A DNA stretch of 64,000 bases, taken from assembly GCF_020905415.1 (NCBI RefSeq), contig NZ_JAJJMP010000001.1, forward strand, positions 587,501-651,500, given 5' to 3'. The position numbers and the translations under genes are program-made. This DNA comes from Myroides oncorhynchi (GTDB lineage: Bacteria; Bacteroidota; Bacteroidia; Flavobacteriales; Flavobacteriaceae). The first letter of the stretch is position 1; the number at the start of each line of letters is the position of its first letter. Of this stretch, positions 20,728-32,045 are shown piece by piece. The notes beneath the pieces were generated by a model, which worked only from the letters and a program-made list of their open reading frames with translations, was not told where the DNA came from and ran no database searches.

Positions 20728-21111
20728 TTAAACTCTTCTTCTCTTTGGAGGACGACATCCATTATGTGGCATTGGAGTAATATCGATAATCTCAGTTACT
20801 TCAATTCCACCGTTATGTAAAGATCTGATTGCAGATTCTCTTCCGTTTCCAGGTCCTTTTACATAAACTTTAACTTTCTTTAATCCTGCCTCAAGTGCAA
20901 CTTTACCGCAATCTTCTGCAGCCATTTGAGCAGCGTATGGTGTGTTCTTTTTAGAACCTCTGAATCCCATTTTACCTGCTGATGACCAAGAAATCACTTC
21001 ACCTTTTTTATTAGTTAATGAAATGATGATATTGTTAAACGTCGCATTAATATGAGCTTCACCTGTTGACTCAACAAGTACTTTACGTTTTTTTGTATTC
21101 GCTTTAGCCAT
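20728..21111 (-). CDS. rpsK: 30S ribosomal protein S11
   Basis: uS11, part of the 30S platform near the mRNA exit. 127 residues. Signature region [19 protein letters not shown] and C-terminal [19 protein letters not shown]-terminal tail is basic. 11 bp after rpsM. Confidence 0.97.
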   Translation of the reverse strand: MAKANTKKRKVLVESTGEAHINATFNNIIISLTNKKGEVISWSSAGKMGFRGSKKNTPYAAQMAAEDCGKVALEAGLKKVKVYVKGPGNGRESAIRSLHNGGIEVTEIIDITPMPHNGCRPPKRRRV

Positions 21112-21122
21112 ATTACTACTTA

Positions 21123-21497
21123 TTATTTAGTTGCTTTTTTCTTGTTAGCAACAGTTTTTCTTTTACCTTTTCTTGTTCTAGAGTTATTCTTAGTTCTTTG
21201 TCCTCTTAATGGAAGACCAGCTCTATGACGAATTCCTCTGTAGCATCCGATATCCATTAAACGCTTGATGTTTAATGAAATCTCTGAGCGTAATTCACCT
21301 TCAATTGTGAAATGACCTACAGCTTCACGGATTGCTCCGATCTCGTCATCATTCCAATCTTGAACTTTCTTATCTTCGCTAACTTTAGCTCTTTCTAGAA
21401 TTTCTTTCGCTCTGCTTGAACCAATTCCGAAAATATAAGTTAAAGCAATAATTCCTCTTTTGTGTTTAGGTATATCTACCCCTGCGATTCTTGCCAT
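21123..21497 (-). CDS. rpsM: 30S ribosomal protein S13
   Basis: uS13 of the 30S head, contacts the P-site tRNA and the 50S subunit. 124 residues: [19 protein letters not shown] at the start, the helix-two-turn-helix [13 protein letters not shown], and the signature [19 protein letters not shown], with a lysine-rich end. Follows rpmJ by 2 bp. Confidence 0.97.
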   Translation of the reverse strand: MARIAGVDIPKHKRGIIALTYIFGIGSSRAKEILERAKVSEDKKVQDWNDDEIGAIREAVGHFTIEGELRSEISLNIKRLMDIGCYRGIRHRAGLPLRGQRTKNNSRTRKGKRKTVANKKKATK

Positions 21498-21499
21498 AA

Positions 21500-21616
21500 T
21501 TATCCTTGTCTTTGTTTAAATCTAGGATTCTTTTTATTAATAACGTAAAGTCTACCTTTTCTACGTACTATAATGCACTCGGCACTTCTTTTTTTAACTG
21601 ATGCTCTTACTTTCAT
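21500..21616 (-). CDS. rpmJ: 50S ribosomal protein L36, zinc-free form
   Basis: bL36, the smallest large-subunit protein, 38 residues: starts [14 protein letters not shown] and ends NPRFKQRQG. Aligned to E. coli L36 (C11, C14, C27, H33), only the Cys at 14 remains; the others are Ser, Asn and Phe. The zinc site is therefore lost, giving a C-minus form that works without zinc. Lies between infA and rpsM, its classical position. Confidence 0.95.
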
Positions 21617-21629
21617 TTTAATAGCCTCT

Positions 21630-21845
21630 TTAATATCTATAAGTAATTCTTGCTTTAGTCAAATCGTAAGGGCTCATTTCTAATTTTACTCTGTCACCAG
21701 GTAATAATTTGATATAATGCATACGCATTTTACCAGAGATATGTGCGATTACAACATGTCCATTTTCTAATTCCACACGAAACATAGCATTTGATAATGC
21801 TTCTATAATTGCTCCGTCTTGTTCTATTGCTGATTGTTTTGCCAT
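21630..21845 (-). CDS. infA: Translation initiation factor IF-1
   Basis: Binds the A site of the 30S subunit during initiation. 71 residues forming one S1/OB fold, with the family stretch [20 protein letters not shown] and [19 protein letters not shown]. Only 5 bp after secY, co-transcribed. Confidence 0.97.
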   Translation of the reverse strand: MAKQSAIEQDGAIIEALSNAMFRVELENGHVVIAHISGKMRMHYIKLLPGDRVKLEMSPYDLTKARITYRY

Positions 21846-21850
21846 AAAAA

Positions 21851-23197
21851 CTAAGCTGTTGCTCTTCTATTTTTACCACTTGTCATCATGCTATCATACT
21901 GTTTGTTCAGTAAATAAGCATTGACTTGTTGAATTGTATCGATTACAACACTTACCATAATCAATAATGATGTTCCTCCATAAAACATTGCCCAACCTTG
22001 TTGAACTCCTAATAAACTTACCACAATAGCAGGAAAAACTGCTATCAACGCTAAGTAAAGAGATCCTGGGAACGTTATTAAAGACATGATTCTATCTAAG
22101 AAATCACCTGTTTCTGTACCTGGCTTAACACCTGGTATAAAACCGCCACTTCTCTTAAGATCATCCGCCATCTTATTAGTAGGTACTGTAATTGCGGTGT
22201 AAAAGTACGTAAAAATTATGATTAATAAAGCAAAAAGTGCATTATACTCCCAACCAAACACATTATGAAATGTTGTACTGATCGATTTTGCAGTATCTGA
22301 TGTAGATAAACCTGCTACGGCAGCTGGTACAAACATAATTGCTTGAGCAAAAATAATTGGCATTACACCTGATGCATTTAACTTTAATGGAATCCATTGA
22401 CGATTACCGCCTAACATAGATTGATCATAAGTTCCTGAAGCACTTCTTCTTGCATATTGAACCGGAATTCGTCTCACTGCAAGAGTTAAATAGATACAAG
22501 CAACAATGATTAACAACCATAAAATTACCTCTATAACCACCAACATTGGTCCTCCATTATTTTCTGTGATTCTAGATTGAAACTCTTGTATGAAAGACAT
22601 TGGTAGTCTCGCAATAATTCCAACCATAATCAATAATGAAATTCCATTTCCAATACCTTTATCAGTAATTTTTTCACCTAGCCACATTGCAAAAACAGTT
22701 CCAGTCACTAGTATAATTACTGAAGAAAACAAGAATGAGAAAGAGTTGAAACCTAACAAAAATGCGTCTGGTGGTAATTGCACATACAAGTTATAGATGT
22801 AACTAGGCCCTTGTAATAAAGTAATACCAATTGTCAACCATCTTGTTATCTGGTTCATTTTCTTTCTACCGCTTTCTCCATCATTCTGTAATTTTTGCAA
22901 ATAAGGAACCGCAATTCCCATTAACTGAACTACAATGGAAGCAGAAATATAAGGCATAATACCTAATGCAAATACAGATGCTTGCGCAAATGCACCACCT
23001 GTAAAAACATTTATTAACCAACCGATACCTTGATCAGTTTGGTCAGTTAAAGCTTGCAATTTCGTTGCGTCAATACCTGGAAGGGTAACTTGTGTACCAA
23101 AACGGTACACAAGCAATAACCCTAAAGTTATCAAGATTTTGTTCTTTAACTCTTCTATTTTCCAAATACTGGCTAATGTTTCAAAAAACTTCTTCAT
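21851..23197 (-). CDS. secY: Preprotein translocase subunit SecY
   Basis: Central channel of the Sec translocon in the inner membrane. 448 residues with ten hydrophobic helices. Plug and signature segments include [13 protein letters not shown] near 31, [18 protein letters not shown] near 76, the second signature [13 protein letters not shown] near 182, and the cytosolic loop [10 protein letters not shown] near 242. It lies between rplO and infA, standard spc order. Confidence 0.97.
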   Translation of the reverse strand: MKKFFETLASIWKIEELKNKILITLGLLLVYRFGTQVTLPGIDATKLQALTDQTDQGIGWLINVFTGGAFAQASVFALGIMPYISASIVVQLMGIAVPYLQKLQNDGESGRKKMNQITRWLTIGITLLQGPSYIYNLYVQLPPDAFLLGFNSFSFLFSSVIILVTGTVFAMWLGEKITDKGIGNGISLLIMVGIIARLPMSFIQEFQSRITENNGGPMLVVIEVILWLLIIVACIYLTLAVRRIPVQYARRSASGTYDQSMLGGNRQWIPLKLNASGVMPIIFAQAIMFVPAAVAGLSTSDTAKSISTTFHNVFGWEYNALFALLIIIFTYFYTAITVPTNKMADDLKRSGGFIPGVKPGTETGDFLDRIMSLITFPGSLYLALIAVFPAIVVSLLGVQQGWAMFYGGTSLLIMVSVVIDTIQQVNAYLLNKQYDSMMTSGKNRRATA

Positions 23198-23213
23198 CTT
23201 GTTTATTAAGATT

Positions 23214-23666
23214 TTATAACGTTACAATTTCTCCACCAGCTGCCTCAATTGCTTCTTTAGCAGATACTGAAAACTTGTGTGCAGAAACTTTTAATTTTGC
23301 TTTAATCTCTCCACGCCCTAAAACCTTAACTAAACTATTTTTAGAAGTTAATCCTAACTCAACTAAAAGAGCAAAATCAATAGTATCTTTTATAACTCCA
23401 TTATCAACTAAAGACTGTAATTTCTCTAAGTTGATAACATCGTATTCTACTCTATTGATATTTTTAAAACCAAATTTAGGAACACGTCTTTGAAGTGGCA
23501 TTTGCCCTCCTTCAAATCCGATCTTTTTAGAATATCCTGAACGTGATTTAGCACCTTTATGTCCTTTTGTAGAAGTTCCTCCTTTACCAGACCCTTCACC
23601 ACGACCAACACGTTTGTTTTGATTGTGTACTGAACCTTTTGCTGGTTGTAAATTACTTAAATTCAT
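23214..23666 (-). CDS. rplO: 50S ribosomal protein L15
   Basis: uL15, a late-assembling 50S protein with a long Gly/Arg-rich N-terminal extension that penetrates the rRNA. 150 residues: MNLSNLQPAKGSVHNQNKR and GRGEGSGKGGTSTKGHKG, then GFEGGQMPLQRRVPKFGF; the globular C-terminus ends AAGGEIVTL. Confidence 0.97.
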   Translation of the reverse strand: MNLSNLQPAKGSVHNQNKRVGRGEGSGKGGTSTKGHKGAKSRSGYSKKIGFEGGQMPLQRRVPKFGFKNINRVEYDVINLEKLQSLVDNGVIKDTIDFALLVELGLTSKNSLVKVLGRGEIKAKLKVSAHKFSVSAKEAIEAAGGEIVTL

Positions 23667-23677
23667 ACTCTACAATA

Positions 23678-23860
23678 TTATTTAGCCTCTTCTACAGAAA
23701 CTAAGTGTTGAACTTTACTTACCATTCCTAAGATAGCTGAAGTAGCTTCATGTTCTACAACTTGACCAATCTTACGAAGTCCTAAAGCCTCTAATGTTCT
23801 CTTTTGTACAAGAGGGCAATTAATTTGACTTCTTACTTGTTTTACTTTAATTTTTGACAT
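23678..23860 (-). CDS. rpmD: 50S ribosomal protein L30
   Basis: uL30, 60 residues, bacterial short form. Contains KVKQVRSQINCPLVQKRTL and LGLRKIGQVVEHE. Located between rpsE and rplO as usual; spacings 12 and 11 bp. Confidence 0.96.
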   Translation of the reverse strand: MSKIKVKQVRSQINCPLVQKRTLEALGLRKIGQVVEHEATSAILGMVSKVQHLVSVEEAK

Positions 23861-23872
23861 AATTCTCTCAAA

Positions 23873-24397
23873 TTAACCTTTAAATACTTTTTCTAAAGAA
23901 ATTCCTCTTTGTTTTGCAACTGTAGAAGCACTTCTTAAACGTAATAAAGCGTCAAAAGTAGCTTTCACCACGTTGTGAGGATTTGAAGAACCTTGAGATT
24001 TCGATAATAAATCTTTAATCCCTACAGACTCTACAACTGATCTCACAGAACCTCCAGCGATAACTCCAGTACCTAATGATGCAGGCATCAATAAAACTCT
24101 TGCTCCACTAAATTTTCCTTTTTGTTCGTGAGGAATAGTATGACCATTTAAAGGAACTCTAACTAAGTTTTTCTTTGCATCCTCTACTGCTTTAGCGATT
24201 GCTTCAGAAACGTCTTTTGACTTACCCAAACCATGACCCACTACACCGTTTTCGTCACCTACAACTACTACAGCTGAAAACCCGAAAGCTCTACCACCTT
24301 TAGTAACCTTAGTAACACGGTTTACACTAACCAAACGATCTTTAAGATCAAGACCAGTTGGTTTTACAAATTCTACGTTTTTATAATTTTGATACAT
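23873..24397 (-). CDS. rpsE: 30S ribosomal protein S5
   Basis: uS5, affects decoding accuracy and mRNA helicase activity at the entry channel. 174 residues: double-stranded-RNA-binding-like N-terminal domain with [18 protein letters not shown] and [19 protein letters not shown]-terminal domain with [18 protein letters not shown]. Confidence 0.97.
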   Translation of the reverse strand: MYQNYKNVEFVKPTGLDLKDRLVSVNRVTKVTKGGRAFGFSAVVVVGDENGVVGHGLGKSKDVSEAIAKAVEDAKKNLVRVPLNGHTIPHEQKGKFSGARVLLMPASLGTGVIAGGSVRSVVESVGIKDLLSKSQGSSNPHNVVKATFDALLRLRSASTVAKQRGISLEKVFKG

Positions 24398-24403
24398 AAC
24401 TAA

Positions 24404-24754
24404 TTAGAATTTTAATCCAGCTTCTCTAGCGCCTTCAGCTAATGATTTAACACGACCGTGGTATAAATAACCTCCTCTATCGAAAGATACAGTTTCTACA
24501 CCAGCTTTCAAAGCTTTCTCTGCAATTAGTTTCCCAACCGATGCAGCAGTTTCAATATTGGTTCCTCTTGCTATACCAGCTTCTCTTGAAGATGCTGCAG
24601 CTAAAGTTACTCCATTCACGTCATCTATGATTTGCGCATAGATTTCTTTATTACTTCTGAATACAGAAAGTCTTGGTTTAGCAGCAGTACCGCTAACAAT
24701 CTTTCTAATTCTGAATTTAATACGTTGTCTTCTTTCAGATTTTGTTAATGACAT
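24404..24754 (-). CDS. rplR: 50S ribosomal protein L18
   Basis: uL18, binds 5S rRNA in the central protuberance. 116 residues: [38 protein letters not shown] and the C-terminal [20 protein letters not shown] are diagnostic. 6 bp before rpsE. Confidence 0.97.
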   Translation of the reverse strand: MSLTKSERRQRIKFRIRKIVSGTAAKPRLSVFRSNKEIYAQIIDDVNGVTLAAASSREAGIARGTNIETAASVGKLIAEKALKAGVETVSFDRGGYLYHGRVKSLAEGAREAGLKF

Positions 24755-24765
24755 AGTCTTAATTT

Positions 24766-25308
24766 TTAAGCTGATTTACCTGCTTTTCTTCTTAACTCTT
24801 CACCCACAAACTTGATACCTTTTCCTTTGTAAGGTTCTGGTTTACGGAATGAACGGATTTTTGCTGCTACTTGACCAACTAATTGTTTGTCAAATGAAGT
24901 CAATTTAATAATTGGATTTTTACCTTTTTCAGATATAGTTTCCACTGTAACTTCTTTTGCAATATCCATTACGATATTATGAGAGAAACCTAAAGCTAAA
25001 TCTAACTTTTGTCCTTGATTAGCAGCACGATATCCTACCCCAACCAATTCCAAACTGATAGTAAATCCTTCTGAAACTCCTTTAACCATATTGTTAATTA
25101 AACTACGGTATAATCCGTGTTTTGCTCTTTCGATTTTATCATCTGAAGAACGTTCAACAATTATCTGGTCTTCTTCAATTTTAATACTTACTGTATCAAA
25201 CTTTTGAGAAAGCTCTCCTAATTTACCTTTTACAACAATCTCTCCTTCTTTAACGTCTACCGTTACTCCTGCAGGGATTGCTATTGGACTTTTACCTATT
25301 CTTGACAT
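24766..25308 (-). CDS. rplF: 50S ribosomal protein L6
   Basis: uL6, near the GTPase centre and sarcin-ricin loop. 180 residues, two repeated alpha/beta domains. Starts [17 protein letters not shown]; signature region [16 protein letters not shown] followed by RRKAGKSA. Confidence 0.97.
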   Translation of the reverse strand: MSRIGKSPIAIPAGVTVDVKEGEIVVKGKLGELSQKFDTVSIKIEEDQIIVERSSDDKIERAKHGLYRSLINNMVKGVSEGFTISLELVGVGYRAANQGQKLDLALGFSHNIVMDIAKEVTVETISEKGKNPIIKLTSFDKQLVGQVAAKIRSFRKPEPYKGKGIKFVGEELRRKAGKSA

Positions 25309-25325
25309 CTCGTAGTCTTTTTAAA

Positions 25326-25724
25326 TTAGTATACGTAACAAACAACCTCTCCACCAACATTCAATTGTTTCGCTTGTTTTCCTGTCATCAATCCTTTTGA
25401 TGTTGACACGATAGCGATTCCTAAACCATTTAAGATTCTTGGAAGATCTGATGCAGAAGCGTATTTACGCAAACCTGGTTTACTAATTCTTTGGATATCT
25501 CTAATCACAGACTCTTTTGTGTCTTTATCATATTTCAAAGCTATTTTGATTGTTCCTTGAACTGAACTATCATCAAATTTATAGCTTAAGATATATCCTT
25601 GATCGAATAATATTTTTGTGATTTCTTTTTTGAAATTCGAAGCTGGAATCTCAACCACTTTATGGTTAGCTCTCACAGCATTTCTAATTCTTGTAAGGAA
25701 ATCTGCTATTGGATCTGTATACAT
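25326..25724 (-). CDS. rpsH: 30S ribosomal protein S8
   Basis: uS8, primary binder of the 16S central domain and spc-operon regulator in E. coli. 132 residues: [20 protein letters not shown] and the C-terminal signature region [16 protein letters not shown]. 21 bp after rpsN, with an AAAGGT sequence 6 bases before the ATG, one of few ribosome-binding-site-like leaders here. Confidence 0.97.
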   Translation of the reverse strand: MYTDPIADFLTRIRNAVRANHKVVEIPASNFKKEITKILFDQGYILSYKFDDSSVQGTIKIALKYDKDTKESVIRDIQRISKPGLRKYASASDLPRILNGLGIAIVSTSKGLMTGKQAKQLNVGGEVVCYVY

Positions 25725-25745
25725 GTTTTTACCTTTAAATCTTAA

Positions 25746-26015
25746 TTACCAACTTGCCTTTTTTACTCCAGGTATCAAACCGTTATTTGCCATTTCACGG
25801 AAAGTAACACGAGAAATACCGAATTGACGCATATACCCTCTTGGTCTTCCTGTCAATTTACATCTATTGTGTAAACGAACTGGAGAAGCATTTTTAGGTA
25901 ATTTTTGTAACCCTTCGTAATCACCAGCTTCTAAAAGAGCTGTTCTCTTAGCAGCATATTTGTCAACTAATGCTTGTCTTTTAACCTCACGGGCTTTCAT
26001 TGATTCTTTAGCCAT
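25746..26015 (-). CDS. rpsN: 30S ribosomal protein S14, zinc-free form
   Basis: uS14 of the 30S head. 89 residues, the long form without the CxxC pairs that bind zinc in the 61-residue type; only one Cys remains ([20 protein letters not shown]). Ends [11 protein letters not shown]. The zinc-free L36 encoded nearby matches. Confidence 0.97.
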   Translation of the reverse strand: MAKESMKAREVKRQALVDKYAAKRTALLEAGDYEGLQKLPKNASPVRLHNRCKLTGRPRGYMRQFGISRVTFREMANNGLIPGVKKASW

Positions 26016-26017
26016 AC

Positions 26018-26569
26018 TTAATTCTTTTTAAAAGGTAATCCTAATTCAGCAAGTAAAGATTTCGCTTCTTTATCTGTAATAGCAGATGTAACGAAAGTGA
26101 TATCAAAACCAGCGATCTTGTTAACTTTATCGATATTGATTTCCGGGAAAATGATTTGCTCAGTAACACCTAAGTTATAATTTCCTCTTCCATCAAAACC
26201 ATCAGATTTAATACCTGAAAAGTCTCTTACACGTGGTAAAGCAGAAGTTACTAAACGATCTAAAAATTCATACATTCTCTCTCCGCGTAACGTTACTTTT
26301 GCACCAATTGGCATTCCTTTTCTTAATTTAAAAGTAGCAACGTCTTTCTTTGAGATAGTAGCAACTGCTTTTTGTCCTGTAATTTTAGTTAATTCCTCTA
26401 CAGCGTAATCAACTAATTTTTTGTCAGAAACAGCAGCACCAACTCCACGGCTAACAACGATTTTCTCAAGTTTTGGAACTTGCATTACGTTTTTATAACC
26501 GAATTCCTCAGTAAGAGCAGAGATAACTCTGCTTTTATATTCTTCTTTAAGTCTTGGTATATAAGCCAT
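26018..26569 (-). CDS. rplE: 50S ribosomal protein L5
   Basis: uL5, binds 5S rRNA and contacts P-site tRNA. 183 residues with signature region [38 protein letters not shown] and [18 protein letters not shown]. Two bp from both neighbours, so tightly coupled. Confidence 0.97.
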   Translation of the reverse strand: MAYIPRLKEEYKSRVISALTEEFGYKNVMQVPKLEKIVVSRGVGAAVSDKKLVDYAVEELTKITGQKAVATISKKDVATFKLRKGMPIGAKVTLRGERMYEFLDRLVTSALPRVRDFSGIKSDGFDGRGNYNLGVTEQIIFPEINIDKVNKIAGFDITFVTSAITDKEAKSLLAELGLPFKKN

Positions 26570-26571
26570 AA

Positions 26572-26886
26572 CTATAATACTTGATTTGATTTTTTAGAAA
26601 CTCTTACATTTTTTCCATTCTCATTTTTGATAGCTACTCTTGTAACTTCATTTGTCTTAGGATCTACGATCGCTAAGTTAGAGATTTGGATAGGAGCTTC
26701 TCTTTTAACAATCCCACCTTGAGGGTTAGAAGCACTAGGCTTCACGTGTTTTGAAATAATATTCACCCCTTCAACAATAGCTTTGTTTTTTTCACGTAAA
26801 ATACGTACTACTTTACCTTCAGTTCCTTTGTAGTCACCTGCGATAACTCGTACAGTATCTCCTGTTTTTATCTTTAGCTTAATCAT
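26572..26886 (-). CDS. rplX: 50S ribosomal protein L24
   Basis: uL24, early-assembly initiator protein with a KOW motif at [20 protein letters not shown]. 104 residues. [20 protein letters not shown] follows as in other L24 proteins. Confidence 0.97.
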   Translation of the reverse strand: MIKLKIKTGDTVRVIAGDYKGTEGKVVRILREKNKAIVEGVNIISKHVKPSASNPQGGIVKREAPIQISNLAIVDPKTNEVTRVAIKNENGKNVRVSKKSNQVL

Positions 26887-26898
26887 GTTTAGAACGAA

Positions 26899-27267
26899 TT
26901 ATAACACCTCTGGTGCTAATGATACAATTTTCATGAATTGTCTTTCACGAAGCTCTCTTGCAACCGGACCAAAAACACGAGTACCTTTCATCTCACCTGC
27001 AGCATTTAACAATACACATGCGTTATCGTCAAATCTGATATAAGATCCATCAGCTCTTCTCACTTCTTTTTTAGTACGAACTACAACTGCAGTTGAAACG
27101 CTACCTTTTTTCACGCTCCCGTTTGGAGTTGCTTCTTTAATTGAAACTACAATTTTATCACCTACAGAGGCATAACGACGTTTCGTTCCTCCTAAAACAC
27201 GGATTGTCAAAACTTCTTTTGCACCCGTATTATCTGCTACTTTAAGTCTAGATTCTTGTTGTACCAT
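26899..27267 (-). CDS. rplN: 50S ribosomal protein L14
   Basis: uL14, at the subunit interface contacting helix 44 of 16S rRNA. 122 residues. Starts [20 protein letters not shown]; signature region [20 protein letters not shown] followed by [15 protein letters not shown]. Confidence 0.98.
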   Translation of the reverse strand: MVQQESRLKVADNTGAKEVLTIRVLGGTKRRYASVGDKIVVSIKEATPNGSVKKGSVSTAVVVRTKKEVRRADGSYIRFDDNACVLLNAAGEMKGTRVFGPVARELRERQFMKIVSLAPEVL

Positions 27268-27269
27268 AA

Positions 27270-27527
27270 TTATTTCGCTCTTTCAATGATTTCAACTAAT
27301 CTCCAACATTTTGATTTAGATAATGGACGTGTCTCCATAATCTTTACAGTATCACCAATGTTGCAATCATTTGTTTCGTCGTGTGCAACGTATTTCTTAG
27401 TTTTCAACACGAACTTACCATATAATGGGTGTTTTACTCTCTTTGTTTCAGACACAACAATAGATTTCTCCATTTTGTTGCTAGTAACAACACCTATTCT
27501 CTCTTTTCTTAATTTTCTATTTTCCAT
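27270..27527 (-). CDS. rpsQ: 30S ribosomal protein S17
   Basis: uS17, OB-fold primary 16S binder. 85 residues: [20 protein letters not shown], then [20 protein letters not shown] and [18 protein letters not shown]. Its start is 17 bp from the rpmC stop. Confidence 0.97.
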   Translation of the reverse strand: MENRKLRKERIGVVTSNKMEKSIVVSETKRVKHPLYGKFVLKTKKYVAHDETNDCNIGDTVKIMETRPLSKSKCWRLVEIIERAK

Positions 27528-27544
27528 CTTTCGGCAGAATACAA

Positions 27545-27736
27545 TTATTGTAACTCTCTTTTACTTAACTCTGTATTCACTCTTGCAATACTTCTTCTTA
27601 CAACTTTAAGTTGTATTGGATTCTCGATTGGAGAAATTGCATGAGCAGATCTTAAGTTATTATATGTGCTAGTCAACTGTGTAAGTTGCTCTTGTAATTC
27701 AGCTACAGATAGATTTACTATTTCTGATTGTTTCAT
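27545..27736 (-). CDS. rpmC: 50S ribosomal protein L29
   Basis: uL29, at the peptide exit tunnel. I chose the start at [10 protein letters not shown] (63 residues, usual length). An in-frame ATG 12 codons earlier overlaps rplP and would add a non-family extension. Core: [20 protein letters not shown] and [16 protein letters not shown], a helical hairpin. Confidence 0.95.
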   Translation of the reverse strand: MKQSEIVNLSVAELQEQLTQLTSTYNNLRSAHAISPIENPIQLKVVRRSIARVNTELSKRELQ

Positions 27737-27749
27737 GATAAAAATTTTA

Positions 27750-28169
27750 TTATGCTTCGAAATCTCTAGCAATTACAAATTTAGTTTTTACAGGAAGTTT
27801 TTGAGCAGCTAAGCGTAAAGCTTCTTTCGCTACTGAAATTGGCACTCCACCAACTTCGAACATTATTTTTCCTGGTTTTACCACAGCAACCCAGTATTCT
27901 ACTGCACCTTTTCCTTTACCCATACGTACTTCTAGAGGCTTCTTAGTGATAGGTTTGTCTGGGAAAATTTTAATCCATAACTGTCCTTCACGCTTCATGA
28001 AACGAGTAGCAGCAATACGTGCTGCCTCGATTTGACGTGAAGTGATAAATGAAGAGTCCATAGATTTGATTCCAAACATACCATTTGAAAGTTCATGCCC
28101 TCTTTGAGAAATCCCTTTCATTTTACCTTTCTGTACCTTACGGTATTTTGTTCTTTTAGGCTGTAACAT
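27750..28169 (-). CDS. rplP: 50S ribosomal protein L16
   Basis: uL16, near the A site and needed for peptidyl-transferase function. 139 residues: [39 protein letters not shown] and the signature region [19 protein letters not shown]. Confidence 0.98.
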   Translation of the reverse strand: MLQPKRTKYRKVQKGKMKGISQRGHELSNGMFGIKSMDSSFITSRQIEAARIAATRFMKREGQLWIKIFPDKPITKKPLEVRMGKGKGAVEYWVAVVKPGKIMFEVGGVPISVAKEALRLAAQKLPVKTKFVIARDFEA

Positions 28170-28187
28170 TTTTCTTCAGTTTAAAAA

Positions 28188-28907
28188 TTACTTTCTTTTG
28201 CGTGGGTTTGGTTTTCCTTTTGGAGATCCTGCTGACTTAGATTGTTTTTTATCCATTCCAGCTAACGGAGAAAGATCTCTTTTACCGTAAACTTCACCTT
28301 TCATGATCCACACTTTAATTCCCATTCTACCATAAGTAGTATGAGCTTCAGCAAGTGCATAATCGATATCTGCTCTGAAAGTTGACAACGGAATTCTACC
28401 ATCTTTGAAAGTCTCAGAACGAGCCATTTCAGCACCGTTTAAACGACCAGAAATCATTACTTTGATTCCTTCTGCATTCATTCTCATCGCTGCAGCTATA
28501 GCCATACGGATAGCTCTACGGTAAGAAATTCTGCTCTCAATTTGACGAGCGATACTAGCAGCCACTAAGTATCCATCTAATTCAGGACGTTTGATTTCAA
28601 AGATATTGATTTGAATTTCCTTATCAGTAATCTTTTTCAATTCCTCTTTCAACTTGTCTACCTCTTGTCCACCTTTTCCGATAATAATACCAGGTCTGGC
28701 AGTAGTGATAGTAACGGTTACAAGTTTTAAAGTTCTCTCAATGATCACTTTAGATACACTAGCTTTTGATAAACGAGCATGGATATACTTTCTGATCTTG
28801 TGATCTTCAGCGATTTTATCACCGTAGTCATTTCCACCATACCAGTTTGAGTCCCATCCTCTGATAATACCAAGGCGATTCCCGATTGGATTAGTCTTTT
28901 GTCCCAT
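28188..28907 (-). CDS. rpsC: 30S ribosomal protein S3
   Basis: uS3, at the mRNA entry, part of the ribosomal helicase. 239 residues: [20 protein letters not shown], a KH domain with [21 protein letters not shown]-terminal domain with [18 protein letters not shown], and a basic tail [10 protein letters not shown]. Confidence 0.98.
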   Translation of the reverse strand: MGQKTNPIGNRLGIIRGWDSNWYGGNDYGDKIAEDHKIRKYIHARLSKASVSKVIIERTLKLVTVTITTARPGIIIGKGGQEVDKLKEELKKITDKEIQINIFEIKRPELDGYLVAASIARQIESRISYRRAIRMAIAAAMRMNAEGIKVMISGRLNGAEMARSETFKDGRIPLSTFRADIDYALAEAHTTYGRMGIKVWIMKGEVYGKRDLSPLAGMDKKQSKSAGSPKGKPNPRKRK

Positions 28908-28915
28908 ACTGCTTA

Positions 28916-29326
28916 TTAATTGCTTTGTGTGTTATTATTAGATCCTAACACGATTGTAACGTGGTTAGAACGTTTTCTGATTCTGTGTGCTCTACCTTGA
29001 GGTGCAGGACGAAGTCTTTTTAACATCATTCCTCCATCTACTCTAATCTCTTTAACGATCAATCCAGCTTCTTCAATATTTGCTTCGCTGTTTTTCGCTT
29101 GCCAGTTAGCAATTGCAGATAAAAGTAATTTCTCTAAATTACGAGAAGCTTCTTTTGAACTGAATTTTAATATATTTAGAGCTTTTTCTACTTTCTGTCC
29201 TCTTACTAAATCCGCTACTAAACGCATTTTTCTAGGAGAAGTAGGGCAATTGTTTAGCTTTGCAAAAGCAACTTGCTTGTTAGCTTCTTTAATTTGCTCA
29301 GCTCTTTCTCTTTTACGAACTCCCAT
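28916..29326 (-). CDS. rplV: 50S ribosomal protein L22
   Basis: uL22; its extended loop lines the exit tunnel constriction. 136 residues: [20 protein letters not shown] at the N-terminal core and the hairpin tip region [20 protein letters not shown]. Confidence 0.97.
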   Translation of the reverse strand: MGVRKRERAEQIKEANKQVAFAKLNNCPTSPRKMRLVADLVRGQKVEKALNILKFSSKEASRNLEKLLLSAIANWQAKNSEANIEEAGLIVKEIRVDGGMMLKRLRPAPQGRAHRIRKRSNHVTIVLGSNNNTQSN

Positions 29327-29335
29327 AGCTTCTTA

Positions 29336-29614
29336 TTATTTTTTACCTTTATTCTTTGCACCAGCGTGACCTCTAAAAGATCTTGTTGGTGAAAACTCCC
29401 CTAATTTGTGTCCTACCATGTTCTCTGTTACATAAACAGGAACAAACTGACGACCATTATGTACTGCGATAGTTTGTCCAACGAAGTCAGGTGTAATCAT
29501 TGAAGCTCTAGACCAAGTCTTAATTACTCCATTTTTACCACTCTCTACGTTTACTTGAACTTTCTTCTCTAATTTAAAGTGAACATAAGGTCCTTTTTTT
29601 AACGAACGTGCCAT
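29336..29614 (-). CDS. rpsS: 30S ribosomal protein S19
   Basis: uS19 of the 30S head. 92 residues: [19 protein letters not shown], the basic [19 protein letters not shown], and signature [19 protein letters not shown]. Confidence 0.98.
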   Translation of the reverse strand: MARSLKKGPYVHFKLEKKVQVNVESGKNGVIKTWSRASMITPDFVGQTIAVHNGRQFVPVYVTENMVGHKLGEFSPTRSFRGHAGAKNKGKK

Positions 29615-29625
29615 GTCTTAATCTT

Positions 29626-30450
29626 TTATTTCTTTCTACGTTCAACGATATACTTATTACTCGACTTAACTTTAGAACGAGTTCTGTACCCTTTAGCAGG
29701 CATCCCGTTTCTAGAACGTGGGTGTCCTCCTGACGAACGACCTTCTCCACCTCCCATTGGGTGATCTACTGGGTTCATTGCTACTGGTCTAGTTCTAGGT
29801 CTTCTACCTAACCATCTTGATCTACCTGCTTTACCAGAAACGATTAACTGGTGATCATGATTAGATACTGCTCCGATAGTAGCCATACATTCTAATAAAA
29901 TCAAACGGATCTCTCCAGATGGCATTTTAATAGTAGCATATTTACCATCTCTAGCAACTAACTGAGCGAAAGTACCTGCTGAACGAGCAATAACAGCTCC
30001 TTGTCCAGGACGTAATTCGATACAAGATATAACAGTTCCTAAAGGAATTTTGCTTAAAGGCATAGCATTACCAACTTCTGGCGATGCTTCAAGTCCTGAA
30101 ACTACAGTTTGTCCAACTTTCATACCGCTTTGAGCAATAACATATGATTTAGCTCCATCAACATAAGCAATCAAAGCGATGAATGCTGTACGGTTTGGAT
30201 CATATTCTATTGATTTAACAGTAGCTGGGATACCAACTTTAGTTCTTTTAAAATCAACTATACGGTATCTTTGTTTATGACCACCACCCATGTAGCGCAT
30301 GGTCATTTTTCCTTGACTATTTCTACCTCCAGATTTTTTTTTCGGTGCTAGTAAACTACGCTCCGGCTTATCAGTTGTAATAGCGTCAAAACTATTCACA
30401 ACTCTAAAACGCTGACCTGGGGTAATAGGTTTTAATTTTCTAACTGACAT
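29626..30450 (-). CDS. rplB: 50S ribosomal protein L2
   Basis: uL2, essential for subunit association and peptidyl transfer. 274 residues. SH3/OB domains with [20 protein letters not shown], and the C-terminal loop [20 protein letters not shown] carrying the conserved His. Confidence 0.98.
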   Translation of the reverse strand: MSVRKLKPITPGQRFRVVNSFDAITTDKPERSLLAPKKKSGGRNSQGKMTMRYMGGGHKQRYRIVDFKRTKVGIPATVKSIEYDPNRTAFIALIAYVDGAKSYVIAQSGMKVGQTVVSGLEASPEVGNAMPLSKIPLGTVISCIELRPGQGAVIARSAGTFAQLVARDGKYATIKMPSGEIRLILLECMATIGAVSNHDHQLIVSGKAGRSRWLGRRPRTRPVAMNPVDHPMGGGEGRSSGGHPRSRNGMPAKGYRTRSKVKSSNKYIVERRKK

Positions 30451-30456
30451 TATTTA

Positions 30457-30747
30457 TTAGATATTTGAATAAAAGTCTATATTATCTCCTTCTTTCAATT
30501 CAACTATTGCTTTCTTATAAGCATTAGTTTTAGCGTTGATCATACCACTTTTTGTGTATTTAACAGAACGCTTCGCAGCATAGTTCATAGTATTAACGCT
30601 AACAACTGAAACTCCATATGCAGCCTCAACTGCTTTTTTAATTTCAATTTTATTAGCTCTTCTATCAACAACAAACCCAAAACGACCGAAAATTTCGCCG
30701 TCTTTAGTTATTTTTTCTGTAATTATAGGCTTAATTAAAACACTCAT
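30457..30747 (-). CDS. rplW: 50S ribosomal protein L23
   Basis: uL23, docking site for trigger factor and SRP at the tunnel exit. 96 residues: MSVLIKPIITEKITKDGE and VDRRANKIEIKKAVEAAYGV. Six to seven bp from each neighbour. Confidence 0.97.
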   Translation of the reverse strand: MSVLIKPIITEKITKDGEIFGRFGFVVDRRANKIEIKKAVEAAYGVSVVSVNTMNYAAKRSVKYTKSGMINAKTNAYKKAIVELKEGDNIDFYSNI

Positions 30748-30754
30748 GTTCCTA

Positions 30755-31384
30755 TTATTTACTTAAATTTTCTACTATTCCCGCTACAGAACCCTCAGTT
30801 AACACTAAACTTCCAGCATTTAAAATACCATAAGTACTTAATTCAGAGTTAGTTACAACAGCAGCCTTCCCTAAATTGCGTGATGACAAATATACATTTT
30901 TATTTGATTCACCAAACACAAATAGAGATTTTTTATTTTCCAATCCTAAACCTTTCAATACATTAATGAAATTTTTAGTACTTGGTGTCTCAAAACTAAA
31001 GTTCTCAACAACGATTAAATTTGATTCTTTCACCTTGATAGAGAAAGCAGATTTTCTCGCTAAACGTTTTAAAGCTTTGTTTAATTTGAAAGAATAACTT
31101 CTAGGTCTTGGCCCAAAAATTCTTCCTCCTCCACGGAACACTGGAGATTTAATACTTCCTGCTCTCGCAGTTCCTGTTCCTTTTTGTTTTTTAATCTTAC
31201 GAGTACTTCCAGATATCTCAGCTCTTTCTTTAGCTTTATGAGTACCTTGTCTTTGATTTGCTAAATATTGTTTAACATCAAGATATACTGCGTGATTGTT
31301 TGGTTCTATACCGAATACTGAATCTAAAAGTTCAACCTTTCTACCAGTATCTTTTCCTGTGATATCTAAAACTTTTACTTCCAT
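30755..31384 (-). CDS. rplD: 50S ribosomal protein L4
   Basis: uL4, lines the exit tunnel; in E. coli also an S10-operon autoregulator. 209 residues: the tunnel loop is [20 protein letters not shown] with [18 protein letters not shown] after it. The ATG shares one base with the rplC stop (TAATG), so translation is coupled. Confidence 0.97.
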   Translation of the reverse strand: MEVKVLDITGKDTGRKVELLDSVFGIEPNNHAVYLDVKQYLANQRQGTHKAKERAEISGSTRKIKKQKGTGTARAGSIKSPVFRGGGRIFGPRPRSYSFKLNKALKRLARKSAFSIKVKESNLIVVENFSFETPSTKNFINVLKGLGLENKKSLFVFGESNKNVYLSSRNLGKAAVVTNSELSTYGILNAGSLVLTEGSVAGIVENLSK

Positions 31385-32001
31385 TACTTCTGAACGATTA
31401 CATAAGAGTTTTTGTGTCCAGGAATAGCTCCTTTAACAACAAGTAGATTTTTATCAGCTACTACTTTTAAAACTCTAAGGTTTTGTACTGTTACATTTAC
31501 TCCTCCCATTCTTCCTGCCATGCGCATTCCTTTGAATACTCTAGAAGGATAAGAAGAAGCTCCTACTGATCCAGGTGCTCTTAAACGGTTTTTTTGTCCG
31601 TGAGTAACTTGTCCAACACCACCAAATCCGTGACGCTTAACAACCCCTTGGAAACCTTTACCTTTTGATACACCTTGTACGTCTACAAATTCTCCTTCGT
31701 TGAATAAATCAGCAGTGATAACATCACCTAATTTATACTCTCCAGCGAATTCTTTGATTTCAACGACTTTTCTTTTAGCAGATGTTCCAGCTTTCTTAAA
31801 GTGACCTAACTCAGCTTTAGTAGCATGCTTCTCTGTCTTGTCATCGAAACCTAGTTGTAACGCTTCATACCCGTCAACCTCAATGGTTCTGACTTGGGTA
31901 ACGACATTTGGACCTAATTCGATTACTGTACATGGAATATTTTTTCCATTTTCATCGAAAATACTTGTCATGCCGATTTTTTTACCAATTAACCCAGACA
32001 T
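31384..32001 (-). CDS. rplC: 50S ribosomal protein L3
   Basis: uL3, early-assembly protein whose loop reaches the peptidyl-transferase centre. 205 residues: [20 protein letters not shown], signature [20 protein letters not shown] and [17 protein letters not shown]. It is separated from rpsJ by 108 bp containing a strong hairpin, unlike its tightly packed neighbours. Confidence 0.97.
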   Translation of the reverse strand: MSGLIGKKIGMTSIFDENGKNIPCTVIELGPNVVTQVRTIEVDGYEALQLGFDDKTEKHATKAELGHFKKAGTSAKRKVVEIKEFAGEYKLGDVITADLFNEGEFVDVQGVSKGKGFQGVVKRHGFGGVGQVTHGQKNRLRAPGSVGASSYPSRVFKGMRMAGRMGGVNVTVQNLRVLKVVADKNLLVVKGAIPGHKNSYVIVQK

Positions 32002-32045
32002 AAATATTAATTATTAATTATAAATTCTTTTATTTTTCTAAAAGT

